From an uncultured Bacteroides sp. (GTDB taxonomy: Bacteria > Bacteroidota > Bacteroidia > Bacteroidales > Bacteroidaceae): a stretch of 64,000 bases of DNA. This document shows, piece by piece, positions 45,801 through 54,527 of this stretch. The translations under genes were made by a program, and so were the position numbers. The DNA is taken from the NCBI GenBank assembly GCA_944322345.1, contig CALUOO010000012.1, positions 1 to 64,000 of the forward strand, in the 5' to 3' direction. Within the stretch, counting starts at the first letter, position 1; each line of letters starts with the position of its first letter. The notes beneath the pieces were generated by a model. That model did no database searches. It had not been told where the DNA came from and was given only the letters and a program-made list of their open reading frames with translations.

Positions 45801-46622
45801 ATGAGCCTCAGCATTTTCTTCATCTACAAAATGAACATCATTTGTGCAAACCAGCTTAATATTGTATTTTTGGGCATATTCAATTAAATGTTTATTGACT
45901 TTTACCTGAAGCGGATATGCCTCACGATTAGCACGAATAGTAGGGTCTGTCACCTTATGCCGTTGCAATTCCAGATAATAATCTTCCCCAAACAGATTTT
46001 TATACCATTGTATAGCCTCTTCGGCTTCAGCGAACTGTTCATTTGTAATCCTCTTGGGAATTTCTCCTCCCAAACAGGCAGAACATACAATCAGTCCCTC
46101 ATGATATTTTTCAAGTTCACTACGGTCTGTACGTGGACGCATATAATATCCACGTGTCCATGCATGAGAAACCAGCTTAATTAAGTTATGATACCCCTTT
46201 TCATTCTTGGCCAACACAACAAGATGATAACCACTCTGATCTTGCTTGCCCTCTTTTTGATCCATCGTACGACGTGCTACATACATCTCACAGCCAATAA
46301 TAGGCTTGAACAGTCTACCCTCTGCCTCTACCATTTTTGCCTTACAAGATGCAATTTCAGCCTCTCGATTTTCACATTCTATCAATCCAGACTCCAGATC
46401 CGCAATCTTTTTCTTCAGTTCCTTAATTTCCCCTTTAGGCCCACTATTCTTCTTATTGACATAATTCGTAAACTCTTTGATACCAAACATGTTTCCATGA
46501 TCGGTTACGGCAATACCTTTCATGCCATTCTGAATAGCCTTATCTACCAAGCGGGCAACACTGGCCTGACCATCCAAAAGAGAATATTGTGTATGGACAT
46601 GCAAATGAACGAAATCCTGCAT
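42810..46622 (-). CDS. dnaE: DNA polymerase III alpha subunit
   Basis: 1270 residues from MQDFVHLHVHTQYSLLDGQ at 46622; the frame extends upstream but there enters the divergent psd promoter, so I trimmed it. PHP domain at the N-terminus (HLHVHTQYS, VTDHGNMFG). An insert of about 50 charged residues (KKKIADLESGLIECENREAE) interrupts it. Polymerase motifs GPGRGSAAGSAVAYCLG and PDIDVDFDDDGRGEV; fingers NALYRPGPMDYIPDFI; OB fold near the C-terminus (ITMGGIVTGVRRGVSKNGNPYG). The replicative polymerase. Confidence 0.95.
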   Translation of the reverse strand: MQDFVHLHVHTQYSLLDGQASVARLVDKAIQNGMKGIAVTDHGNMFGIKEFTNYVNKKNSGPKGEIKELKKKIADLESGLIECENREAEIASCKAKMVEAEGRLFKPIIGCEMYVARRTMDQKEGKQDQSGYHLVVLAKNEKGYHNLIKLVSHAWTRGYYMRPRTDRSELEKYHEGLIVCSACLGGEIPKRITNEQFAEAEEAIQWYKNLFGEDYYLELQRHKVTDPTIRANREAYPLQVKVNKHLIEYAQKYNIKLVCTNDVHFVDEENAEAHDRLICLSTGKDLDDPTRMLYTKQEWMKTREEMNEIFADVPEALSNTLEILDKVEYYSIDHAPIMPTFAIPEDFGTEEEYRKRYTEKDLFDEFTQDEHGNVVLSEEAANAKIQRLGGYDKLYRIKLEGDYLAKLTFDGAKRLYGDPLTEEVQERLKFELYIMKTMGFPGYFLIVQDFINAARKELGVSVGPGRGSAAGSAVAYCLGITKIDPIQYDLLFERFLNPDRISLPDIDVDFDDDGRGEVLRWVTNKYGQEKVAHIITYGTMATKLAIKDVARVQKLPLAESERLAKLVPDKIPDKKLNLRNAIDYVPELQAAEASPDPLVRDTIKYAKMLEGNVRGTGVHACGTIICRDDITDWVPVSTADDKETGEKMLVTQYEGSVIEDTGLIKMDFLGLKTLSIIKEAVENIRISRGVEIDVDQIDINDPATYKLYSEGRTIGTFQFESAGMQKYLRELQPSTFEDLIAMNALYRPGPMDYIPDFIDRKHGRKPIEYDIPIMEKYLKDTYGITVYQEQVMLLSRLLADFTRGESDALRKAMGKKLRDKLDHMKPKFIEGGRKNGHDPKILEKIWTDWEKFASYAFNKSHATCYSWVAYQTAYLKANFPPEYMAAVMSRSLSNITDITKLMDECKAMGIQTLGPDVNESNLKFTVNREGNIRFGLGAVKGVGESAVQSIVEERTKNGPFKGIFDFVQRVNLNACNKKNMECLALAGGFDSFPELRREQYFAVNSKGEVFLETLMRYGNRYQADKAAAINSLFGGDNVVDVATPEIPQGVEKWSDLERLNKERELVGIYLSAHPLDEFSIVLEHVCNTHMAELENKEELKGREITMGGIVTGVRRGVSKNGNPYGIAKIEDYSGSAELPFWGNDWVTYQGYLNEGTFLYIKARCQPRQWKQDEYEIKITSMELLPDVKDELVRKITIFIPLSVLNTALITELALLTKEHPGNTELYFKVMDDSDSNHMSVDLIARPVKLSVGKELVTYLKERPELGFRIN

Positions 46623-46733
46623 AACAATAAATAAACGATTTAAATTTGATGACGTAAAAATACGAGCTCCCTGATTATAAACAAAAATAATCCTCAAAAA
46701 GTTATTAACACCAACATTTCTACATGCATTTAC

Positions 46734-46764
46734 TTGCTGATATTTTAAATTAAGTATATTTTTG
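46734..46764 (+). promoter_or_regulatory. Promoter of psd-pssA
   Basis: TTG at 46734, a 20-bp spacer and TATTTTTG at 46757-46764, 30 bp before the psd start. It excludes the ATG at 46762 as a start. Confidence 0.6.
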
Positions 46765-46794
46765 CAGACAATATTATCAACAGATATAATATAC

Positions 46795-47481
46795 ATGGGT
46801 CGATTAAAGAAACTAAAAAAAATACGTATACACCGAGAAGGCACACATATCCTATGGGGGAGTTTCCTATTACTATCATTCATAAATGCTGCATTTTACT
46901 GGGGCATTGATTGTAAAATTCCCTTTTATATTGTAGCTATAGCCAGTATAGTTATCTATTTGTTAATGGTTAACTTTTTCCGTTGTCCAATCAGATTATT
47001 TGGGAAAGATACAGAAAAAATAGTAGTGGCTCCAGCCGATGGAAAGATTGTTGTCATAGAAGAAGCGGATGAACATGAATACTTTCATGACCGCCGATTA
47101 ATGATATCTATATTCATGAGTATCGTAAACGTACATGCCAACTGGTATCCTGTAGACGGGACAATAAAGAAAGTCGCTCATCATAACGGTAATTTCATGA
47201 AAGCATGGCTGCCTAAAGCAAGTACTGAGAACGAACGTTCTACTGTAGTCATAGAGACTCCAGAAGGAACAGAAGTATTAGTACGGCAGATTGCAGGAGC
47301 CGTTGCACGACGCATTGTTACTTATGCAGAAGTAGGAGAAGAATGCTATATTGACGAACACATGGGGTTCATAAAATTTGGTTCACGTGTAGATGTATAT
47401 TTACCAATAGGGACAGAAGTCTGTGTCAATATGGGCCAACTGACAACTGGTAATCAGACAGTGATTGCCAAACTCAAATAA
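46795..47481 (+). CDS. psd: Phosphatidylserine decarboxylase proenzyme
   Basis: 228 residues, short archaetidylserine-type form. Two N-terminal membrane segments (about 18-35 and 38-58) are followed by the catalytic domain ([30 protein letters not shown]). Self-cleavage site at Gly-Ser in [12 protein letters not shown] produces the pyruvoyl group. Makes phosphatidylethanolamine from the product of pssA, encoded 13 bp downstream. Confidence 0.93.
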   Translation: MGRLKKLKKIRIHREGTHILWGSFLLLSFINAAFYWGIDCKIPFYIVAIASIVIYLLMVNFFRCPIRLFGKDTEKIVVAPADGKIVVIEEADEHEYFHDRRLMISIFMSIVNVHANWYPVDGTIKKVAHHNGNFMKAWLPKASTENERSTVVIETPEGTEVLVRQIAGAVARRIVTYAEVGEECYIDEHMGFIKFGSRVDVYLPIGTEVCVNMGQLTTGNQTVIAKLK

Positions 47482-47494
47482 ACCACAATTGATA

Positions 47495-48199
47495 ATGCCA
47501 AACAAAATAAAAAACAATATTCCTAACACAGTTACTTGCCTAAACCTGTTTTCAGGATGTATCGCTTGTATCATGGCTTTTGAAGGCCATTACGAAGCAG
47601 CATTTCTTTTTATTATCCTCAGTGCTGTTTTCGATTTTTTCGACGGACTGTTGGCGCGTGCTTTGAATGCCCATTCTGTCATCGGCAAAGATTTGGATTC
47701 ACTGGCTGATGATGTTAGCTTTGGAGTTGCTCCTTCTATTATTATTTTTTCTCTTTTCAAAGAAATGCATTATCCGGAAGCACTTACTTCCATAGCTCAT
47801 TATTTGCCATATACAGCTTTTCTTATTTCTGTATTTTCAGCTTTACGTTTGGCTAAGTTCAACAACGATACACGTCAGACAAGTTCTTTCGTCGGCCTTC
47901 CTGTACCGGCTAATGCACTATTTTGGGCATCCTTAGTAGTAGGGAATCACGACTGGCTATTATCAAAATGTAATCCCATCTGTTTGCTTATACTAGTATG
48001 TCTGTTCTCATGGCTTCTTGTATCAGAGATTCCAATGTTCTCTCTCAAGTTCAAGAATCTTTCATGGAAAGACAATAAAGTAAGTTTTATCTTTCTGATT
48101 ATCTGCATTCCGCTTCTCATATTTCTAAAGATTCTTGGCTTTGCAGCTATCATCGTATGGTACATCCTGCTATCTGTACTCACCCAGAAAAGGAAATAA
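47495..48199 (+). CDS. pssA: CDP-diacylglycerol-serine O-phosphatidyltransferase
   Basis: 234 residues from MPNKIKNNIPNTVTC at 47495. The CDP-alcohol phosphatidyltransferase motif is complete: DGLLARALNAHSVIGKDLDS with the following SLADD. About seven membrane segments. Forms phosphatidylserine, the Psd substrate. Confidence 0.94.
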   Translation: MPNKIKNNIPNTVTCLNLFSGCIACIMAFEGHYEAAFLFIILSAVFDFFDGLLARALNAHSVIGKDLDSLADDVSFGVAPSIIIFSLFKEMHYPEALTSIAHYLPYTAFLISVFSALRLAKFNNDTRQTSSFVGLPVPANALFWASLVVGNHDWLLSKCNPICLLILVCLFSWLLVSEIPMFSLKFKNLSWKDNKVSFIFLIICIPLLIFLKILGFAAIIVWYILLSVLTQKRK

Positions 48200-48261
48200 A
48201 CATTTTTCTGGCACAGTTGTTGTATTGGAAGTATCAGCTATTATCATAAAAATCATAAAGA

Positions 48262-48537
48262 ATGCATATTATACTATTCATACTACTTATCATTGGTTTC
48301 ATTATTATCTTCGGTCTCTCTGTTATAGGTGCTATACTAAGAAGCCTTTTTGGTATAGGACGTCGTCCTCATGCCAGCACCTACAATGGCGAAGAGCGTT
48401 CTTCCTCCAACCGGTCGTCAAATAATTCCGGTAATAATACGGAAGAAGTATCTCCAAATAGCAAAGTATATAAGCATAAGAAGATTTTCAGCAAAGACGA
48501 AGGTGAATATGTAGACTTTGAAGAAATCAAAGAATAA
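48262..48537 (+). CDS. DUF4834-family protein
   Basis: 91 residues. An N-terminal membrane helix (about 3-25), a Ser/Asn-rich linker (SSSNRSSNNSGNN) and a charged C-terminal motif (KKIFSKDEGEYVDFEEIKE) as in the DUF4834 family, a regular neighbour of psd-pssA in Bacteroides. Probably co-transcribed. Unknown role. Confidence 0.8.
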   Translation: MHIILFILLIIGFIIIFGLSVIGAILRSLFGIGRRPHASTYNGEERSSSNRSSNNSGNNTEEVSPNSKVYKHKKIFSKDEGEYVDFEEIKE

Positions 48538-48610
48538 CATACTATTTATCTTTTTACCACTGCTCTTATTTTATCCCAAGCCTCATATTCTTCCTACATA
48601 ATATCATCAT

Positions 48611-48710
48611 CTTTTGCCCTTTTGTCAGCAAAGGTTAGCTGACATATTGGGAAAGGTTAGCTGACATGTCAGCAAAGGTTAGCCAACATGTTGGGAAAGG
48701 TTAGCTGATA
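48611..48710. repeat. 22-bp-period array 3 (GGTTAGC units with dyads)
   Basis: Three full units start at 48633, 48655 and 48677 with partial units on both sides (48611, 48699), exactly 22 bp apart. Each begins GGTTAGC and ends in AAA. The middles form dyads that differ between units yet stay self-complementary: GCTGACATGTCAGC and CCAACATGTTGG. It lies between two gene 3' ends in a 321-bp gap that otherwise holds only the terminator at 48774. Confidence 0.9.
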
Positions 48711-48773
48711 AAGCCTCTAAAAGAGAGGCATCCAAACGCATATGAGCCAGCCAGCCCCCAACCATAATAGACA

Positions 48774-48835
48774 CAAAAAAGACCTCCATTTATCCACAAA
48801 AATTGTCAAAGACATACGGATAAATGGAGGCTTTA
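48774..48835. terminator. Stem-loop terminator after the GH97 remnant
   Basis: GACCTCCATTTATCC and GGATAAATGGAGG form a long stem around a 22-base loop, flanked by an A-run and T-rich sequence. Placed at the 3' side of the GH97 fragment. Confidence 0.7.
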
Positions 48836-48858
48836 AAATAAATTATACGCGCCTTACG

Positions 48859-49848
48859 CTATTTCGTAATCTTTACAACAAATCCCCCACCAGGAGCCAT
48901 ATGTAGTTTTATTTTTTCATCAGCAGAAACACGCTGCATCTCTCGTTTATAGTCTTTCCCGACACGGTCGGCATTTATTCCGTCTCTAAAAATCTCGGCA
49001 TTGAATTCTCCTTTACCCAGAAAAGACAAGTCAATTTCCACATCACGCTCATTCCAGTCTGTTATTCCTCCGACATACCATGTTTCTCCCTTCTGACGCG
49101 CCATTACGATATATTCTCCCACTTTTCCACTGATAGGAAGAGTGTTCTCCCATACGGTAGGAATCGAAGCTATAAATTTTGTACATTCTTCTTCTTTCAT
49201 GTAATTTGTAGGTGCATCGCAAAGCATATTGATAGGAGAATCAAATATGGTATACAACGCTAACTGACGGCAACGGGTTCCCTGACTCATCGGTTCGGTA
49301 TATACTGCATGGAAATTTTTCATTATAACATTGTTCATCGCACCCTGAGTATAGTCCATTGGTCCGGCCACCATACGGATAAAAGGCACGGTTACATCAT
49401 AAACAACCTGATCGGTACCCGGTTCTGCCCATTTCAATTCTTCCAATCCATGAACACCTTCAAAATTTATCGTATTCGGATAAGTACGTTGGAGCCCTGT
49501 CGGTTTGAATGTTCCGTGTAAATCAATCAGCAACTTATACTTAGCACCTGTTTCAGCTGCTTTACGATTAAATTCTACAACCTGCTGATCGTCACGGTCC
49601 ATAAAGTCTATTTTGAATCCTTTAATTCCCATTGCAGCATAGTGCTTGCAAACACGTTCCATATCTTTTTCAAATGCCCGATAACCAGCCCATAATATCA
49701 GATCTACATTTTTACTATCAGCATAATTTACCAATTCTTTCAAATCAATTTCGGGAATAATTTGGAACAAATCAGCTTTTCCCGGCACAGACCACCCCTC
49801 ATCCAGAATCACATATTCAATGCCGAACTTAGAAGCAAAATCACAAAG
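48859..49848 (-). pseudogene. GH97 glycoside hydrolase, C-terminal fragment
   Basis: The last ~328 codons of a GH97 alpha-glucosidase/alpha-galactosidase-type protein: FGIEYVILDEGWS, DLILWAGYRAFEKD, GIKGFKIDFMDRDDQ (catalytic region), INFEGVHGLEELKWAEPG, and the C-terminal domain ending GGGFVVKITK. The homology stops at DFASK (about 49845). Upstream, the frame reads nonsense through the HTCS remnant to 50034. GH97 proteins are about twice this length and begin with a signal peptide, so the 5' half is lost by deletion. Confidence 0.85.
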
Positions 49849-52280
49849 CAAAAATGCAATTACTACATTAGCTATTGACAACCAGAAACAGTTATGGATA
49901 GGGACATACGGACAAGGAATATGCAGATACAATGAAAAAACAGACAACTTCATACGATATGACAGCCTCGAACTTCCCAACCAGATTATTGCTTCCATCA
50001 TTCCTAAGGGTGATTTGCTGTGGATCAGCACCAATAAAGGGCTGGCTGCCTATAATCCGAATTCCGGTTATCTGAAGACCTATTCAAAATCGAATGGGTT
50101 GTACAATGAGCAGTTCACTCCGAATGCAGGAATTGAAGCCAACAATGGTACTGTGTTTTTAGGGGCTACAAATGGCTTCTGTCTTTTCTCACCACAAAAT
50201 CTGCGGGAAAACACATACAATCCTCCAGTTGTCCTGACAGGAATGACCATTTTCGGAAAAGATGTACAGACAAACATCCTGATACACCTTTAGAAAAAGC
50301 AATTGGATATACTCACGAAATCACTTTGAAACATAATCAGTCTATGATCGGATTCGATTTTGCCGCACTAAGTTACATTGCTCCCAAAGAGAATCATTAT
50401 CAGTATATATTAGAAGGATTAGACAACGAATGGCAGTTTACACAAGGAGACAACAATCATCTATCCTACTCCAACTTGCCCCCGGTAAATATGTGTTAAA
50501 AATAAGAGGTACTAACAGCGACAAGATATGGAGCACTAACGAAGTAGAACTGAATATTACAGTACTTCCGCCATTCTTCCGGTCGCAGATAGCTTACATT
50601 GTTTATACAATAACAACACTGATCATACTGTTACTGCTGACACGATATTATATAAAGAGAGCGGAACGACGTCAGAAAGCACATATCCAACGCCTAAACG
50701 ACGAAAAGGAAAAAGAACTCTACAACTATAAAATTGACTTTTTCACAAACATTGCCCATGAAATACGAACTCCGCTGAGTCTGATTATAGGTCCATTAGA
50801 ATATCTGATGAAAAATACAAGCATCAACAATACATATGGAGAATATCTAAGTATTATCGAACAGAACTATAAACGCCTATATGTACTAGTCACTCAGCTA
50901 TTAGACTTCCGGAAAATGGATTCCGGTTCTTACACACTCTCGTATGATGTCTACCCCATTAAAAAGACAATCACTAAAATCAGTTATATCTTTGAACTTT
51001 CTGCAAGACAGAAAGGCATAGCCATAGATATATCTTCTATCCCAGGAAACATGAACATTGTAACCGACGAAGAAGCTTTTACCAAAATAATAAGTAATTT
51101 ACTAAGCAATGCCTTGAAATATGCCCATAGAACAATCACAATTACTGCCTCAGAAAGTGAAGCAGAAACAATTATCACCATTGCAGATGATGGCATTGGC
51201 ATATCCGATCAAGAAAAAGACAAAATATTTGAAGCTTTCTATCAGGTTAAAAACAACCATGAAATCAACAGACTGGGTATAGGGATAGGACTTCACATGA
51301 CACGTTCTCTGGTACAATTAATGAATGGAAAGATAGAAGTTAACGATCGAATCGATGGTAAAAGCGGGGCAGTGATTTCAGTCCATTTTCCAAAACAGAA
51401 AAACAGTCTGTCAACAAATGGAAATAGCAAACGAATTGAAAATACCATTGTATACAATAATACGGAAGAAGAAATTCAAAGCGAATCTTCCTGTGAAGAA
51501 GAATTTAATAAACAATACACTGTCATGCTGGTAGATGACAACCCTGAGATACTGAATTTTCTCTCTAAAGTTTTATCCGATAGATATTTCATAATATCTG
51601 CTTCGGATGGAAAAGAGGCTTTACAGATTCTTGATAAAAACAAAATAGATCTGATTGTCAGTGATGTAATGATGGATCAGATGAATGGATTCGAATTATG
51701 CGCACAAATAAAAAGTAATCTCAATATTTCTCACATTCCAGTAATCTTGCTAACAGCAAAAACTGATACCGAAAGCAAAATTAAAGGACTGGAAGCAGGT
51801 GCAGATGCATACATTGAAAGGCCATTTTCACCTTTCCATCTGAAGGCTCAAATAGAAAACCTGTTCAAAAAAAGAGAAAAACAAAGAAAAGAATACATAT
51901 CCAATCCTCTGTCGGAACTTCGCACCACCGTCCACAACCGATTAGACGAAGAATTTATGAATAAATGTACCAACATTATATTGAAGAACATCGAAGATCC
52001 CGAATTTTCCATTAACGTATTGGCTCAAGAATTGAACATGAGTCGTACTTCTGTCTTTACTAAGATAAAAGGTACTATAGGTATGACACCAAACGATTTT
52101 ATAAAAATCACAAGACTGAAAAAAGCTTGTAAAATGATGGCTGAGGGAGAATACAGAGTTACCGAAATCGGATTTCTTGTCGGATTCAGTTCTTCATCTT
52201 ATTTTGCCAAATGTTTTCAAAAACAATTTGGAATGTTACCAACAGAATTTATAAAGCAATTGAAACAAGAAGGGAAATAG
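49849..52280 (+). pseudogene. Hybrid two-component system (HTCS) sensor-regulator, 5'-truncated and frameshifted
   Basis: Reading starts inside the beta-propeller sensor (NAITTLAIDNQKQLWIGTYG) with no signal peptide or earlier blades. A missing base near 50273-50280 ends the first frame; a second near 50476-50483, in a C-run, breaks the Y_Y_Y domain (YILEGLDNEWQF ... LPPGKYVLKIRG). After that the histidine kinase (NIAHEIRTPLSLIIGPLEYL, DDGIGISDQEKDKIFEAFY), receiver (VDDNPEIL, SDVMMDQMNGFE) and AraC domains are intact. The receiver's usual Lys before Pro-Phe is Arg (YIERPFSP). It once controlled the PUL that held the GH97 gene. Confidence 0.88.
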
Positions 52281-52296
52281 CTAATACAAAAGCAAT

Positions 52297-52734
52297 TCAT
52301 CGTCTCCTGGCAGAAAAAAATGTTTTCATCAGCAATGCACATTCGTCTGCCAATACTCCCTTTACAACTACTGTTTTGGGGTGTAAAGCTTGTGCAGCAT
52401 ATTTTTGATATCCTCTTTTTTCATCGTCAGCACCAAATACAAGCCGACCTGTTTGTGCCCATGCTATAGCTCCTGCACACATGACACAAGGCTCTACAGT
52501 AACATACAAAGTACAATCTGTCAGATATTTTCCACCCAACACATTAGCAGCAGCAGTAATAGCTTGCATTTCTGCATGAGCAGTAACATCGTTCAATGTT
52601 TCAGTAAGATTATGTGCACGTGCAATAATGCGTTCTTTACACACTACAACAGCTCCAACCGGTACCTCACCTATTTCTACAGCTTTCTGAGCCTCAATCA
52701 GAGCCTGTTTCATAAAGTATATGTCGCCCAGCAT
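52297..52734 (-). CDS. tadA: tRNA-specific adenosine deaminase (TadA-like)
   Basis: 145 residues. Zinc and catalytic motifs TAHAEMQAI (HAE) and EPCVMCAGAI (PCxxC). Converts A34 to inosine in tRNA-Arg; some relatives deaminate guanine or other nucleosides. The stop is 16 bp from the convergent HTCS remnant; two bp separate its start from the gene at 52736. Confidence 0.87.
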   Translation of the reverse strand: MLGDIYFMKQALIEAQKAVEIGEVPVGAVVVCKERIIARAHNLTETLNDVTAHAEMQAITAAANVLGGKYLTDCTLYVTVEPCVMCAGAIAWAQTGRLVFGADDEKRGYQKYAAQALHPKTVVVKGVLADECALLMKTFFSARRR

Positions 52735-52735
52735 A

Positions 52736-52969
52736 TCAGCGCCTCATATCATGTTCACCAAAAAGAGTAGGGTAATCCTCTTCCATGTTTTTATGAATAA
52801 ACATAAGGATTGTTTCACGAAGCCAACGAGACTTGTTGGTTATTTTATACTTTTCCAGATAACGGTCGATAATCCGCTGCTCCTCATCGCTCAGCAGAAT
52901 ACTCATACGCCGTTCCCGTCGGGGAGTTTCAACGTACATTTTCAGACATTTCCTACTCCTTTTTCTCAT
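52736..52969 (-). CDS. Small basic protein of unknown function
   Basis: 77 residues. Basic N-terminus, then MSILLSDEEQRIIDRYLEKY and SRWLRETILMFIHKNMEED, a strand-helix-helix layout like ribbon-helix-helix DNA-binding proteins. A TAAATTTG box at 52985-52978 supports the start at 52969; an in-frame ATG at 52939 is an alternative. Divergent from yraN, upstream of tadA. Confidence 0.6.
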   Translation of the reverse strand: MRKRSRKCLKMYVETPRRERRMSILLSDEEQRIIDRYLEKYKITNKSRWLRETILMFIHKNMEEDYPTLFGEHDMRR

Positions 52970-53037
52970 ATTTCGTGCAAATTTACTTTTACTTCTGTAA
53001 AAACAAAAAAGAAAAAGACGTATTTTTGCGAAAAAAG

Positions 53038-53403
53038 ATGGCCAAACATAATGATTTAGGAAAGGATGGTGAAAATGCAGCTGTAACCTATTTGGAAAAT
53101 CACGGTTACATCATCCGACATCGTAACTGGCGAAAAGGGCATTTTGAACTGGACATTGTGGCAGCAAAAGCAAATGAGTTGATTGTCGTAGAAGTAAAAA
53201 CACGGAGCAATACACTGTTTGCCCAGCCACAAGATGCCGTCACATTGTCTAAAATCAAGCGGACTGTCCGTGCAGCCGATGCCTATATCAAACTGTTCCA
53301 ATTGGATGTACCTGTACGTTTTGATATCATTACTGTGACAGGTACAAAAGATAATTTTAAGATAGAACATATAAAGGAGGCTTTTTTCCCTCCTTTGTTC
53401 TAA
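53038..53403 (+). CDS. yraN: YraN family (UPF0102) protein
   Basis: 121 residues from MAKHNDLGKDGENAAVTYLE at 53038, just after a TATTTTTG promoter box (53021-53028). The core HFELDIVAAKANELIVVEVKTRS shows the E...D...ExK pattern of the PD-(D/E)xK nuclease fold. Function unknown in this genus. Confidence 0.88.
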   Translation: MAKHNDLGKDGENAAVTYLENHGYIIRHRNWRKGHFELDIVAAKANELIVVEVKTRSNTLFAQPQDAVTLSKIKRTVRAADAYIKLFQLDVPVRFDIITVTGTKDNFKIEHIKEAFFPPLF

Positions 53404-53418
53404 TACAAATTTACAATT

Positions 53419-53775
53419 ATGAATGTAGAAAGTATCAGAGAATACTGCCTGAATAAAAAAGGAGTAACCGAATCTTTTCCTTTTGATGACGTATCACTGG
53501 TGATGAAGGTGATGGGCAAAATGTTCGCACTGATTGATTTGGAAAGCGCCAACTACATCGCTCTAAAATGTGATCCAGAACGAGCCATTGAACTGCGAGA
53601 ACATTACAACAGTATTGATGGAGCTTATCATTTCAACAAAAAATACTGGAACAGTGTCCGTTTCGACAGTGATGCAGACGACAAGTTAATAAAAGAGCTA
53701 GTAGACCATTCATACGAAGAAGTTATCAAAAAATTTTCAAAAAAACTGCGTAACGAATATGATTCACTTCCCTGA
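53419..53775 (+). CDS. MmcQ/YjbR-family protein
   Basis: 118 residues. VTESFPFDDVSLVMKVMGKMFALI and NYIALKCDPERAIELRE are typical of the YjbR/CyaY-like fold. Often annotated as DNA-binding. Overlaps birA by 17 bp. Confidence 0.85.
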   Translation: MNVESIREYCLNKKGVTESFPFDDVSLVMKVMGKMFALIDLESANYIALKCDPERAIELREHYNSIDGAYHFNKKYWNSVRFDSDADDKLIKELVDHSYEEVIKKFSKKLRNEYDSLP

Positions 53776-54517
53776 AACATTTCCTGTCCCTCTGATCCAT
53801 GTTCATGAGACAGACTCAACCCTCAATTATTTACAAACACTATGCAAACAATCTGTTCCCAAGGAGTTCACTACTGTAGTCGCAGATTTTCAGACTTCAG
53901 GACGCGGACAAAGAGGAAATTCATGGGAATCGGAGAGTGGGAAGAATCTTTTGTTTAGCTTTGTTCTGTTTCCCACTTTTCTAGAAGCACGACGTCAATT
54001 CCTCATTTCTCAAATCATCTCACTTGCTATTAAAGAAGAGTTGGATACATATACCAGTGAGATATCAATCAAATGGCCAAATGATATTTACTGGAAAGAA
54101 AAAAAAATATGCGGCATGTTGATTGAAAACGACCTGGTAAGCAAATACATAAATCAAAGTATTGCAGGAATAGGAATCAATATCAATCAGAAGCTATTTC
54201 TCAGTACAGCTCCAAATCCTGTATCATTGCTCCAAATCACCCAGCAACAGCATGATATTGCCCAAATAGCCAGCAACATTATTGTACGAATACAAGAATA
54301 TTATGCTTTGCTTCAGAAAGGAGAGACACAATCTATTGCCCACCGATATAAAGAAGCACTCTTCAGAAAAAAAGGGATGTATCTGTACAGAGCGGGAGAA
54401 TGCGAGTTCAAAGCATGTATCGTAGACGTAGAACCGGATGGAAGACTTGTATTGGAAGACGAATTCGGGGAGAGAAAAGAATATATGTTCAAAGAAGTAG
54501 AATATATTTTGAAATAA
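53759..54517 (+). CDS. birA: Biotin-[acetyl-CoA carboxylase] ligase
   Basis: 252 residues. DSTLNYLQTL, SGRGQRGNSWESESGKNLLFS (biotinyl-AMP loop, here GRGQRG), KWPNDIYW and GIGININQ are visible. No N-terminal helix-turn-helix, so a ligase only and not a repressor. Attaches biotin to carboxylase carrier proteins. Confidence 0.92.
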   Translation: MIHFPETFPVPLIHVHETDSTLNYLQTLCKQSVPKEFTTVVADFQTSGRGQRGNSWESESGKNLLFSFVLFPTFLEARRQFLISQIISLAIKEELDTYTSEISIKWPNDIYWKEKKICGMLIENDLVSKYINQSIAGIGININQKLFLSTAPNPVSLLQITQQQHDIAQIASNIIVRIQEYYALLQKGETQSIAHRYKEALFRKKGMYLYRAGECEFKACIVDVEPDGRLVLEDEFGERKEYMFKEVEYILK

Positions 54518-54527
54518 CTATAACTCC

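Noticed and set aside
46623-46883. N-terminal extension of DnaE
   Set aside because: It enters the divergent psd promoter and gene; the conserved protein starts at MQDFVHLHVH.
49849-50034. N-terminal 60 codons of the GH97 frame
   Set aside because: Antisense to real HTCS sequence; GH97 homology ends at about 49845.
53021-53037. Longer start of YraN at 52975
   Set aside because: A TATTTTTG promoter box lies inside the extension and the family begins near MAKHND.
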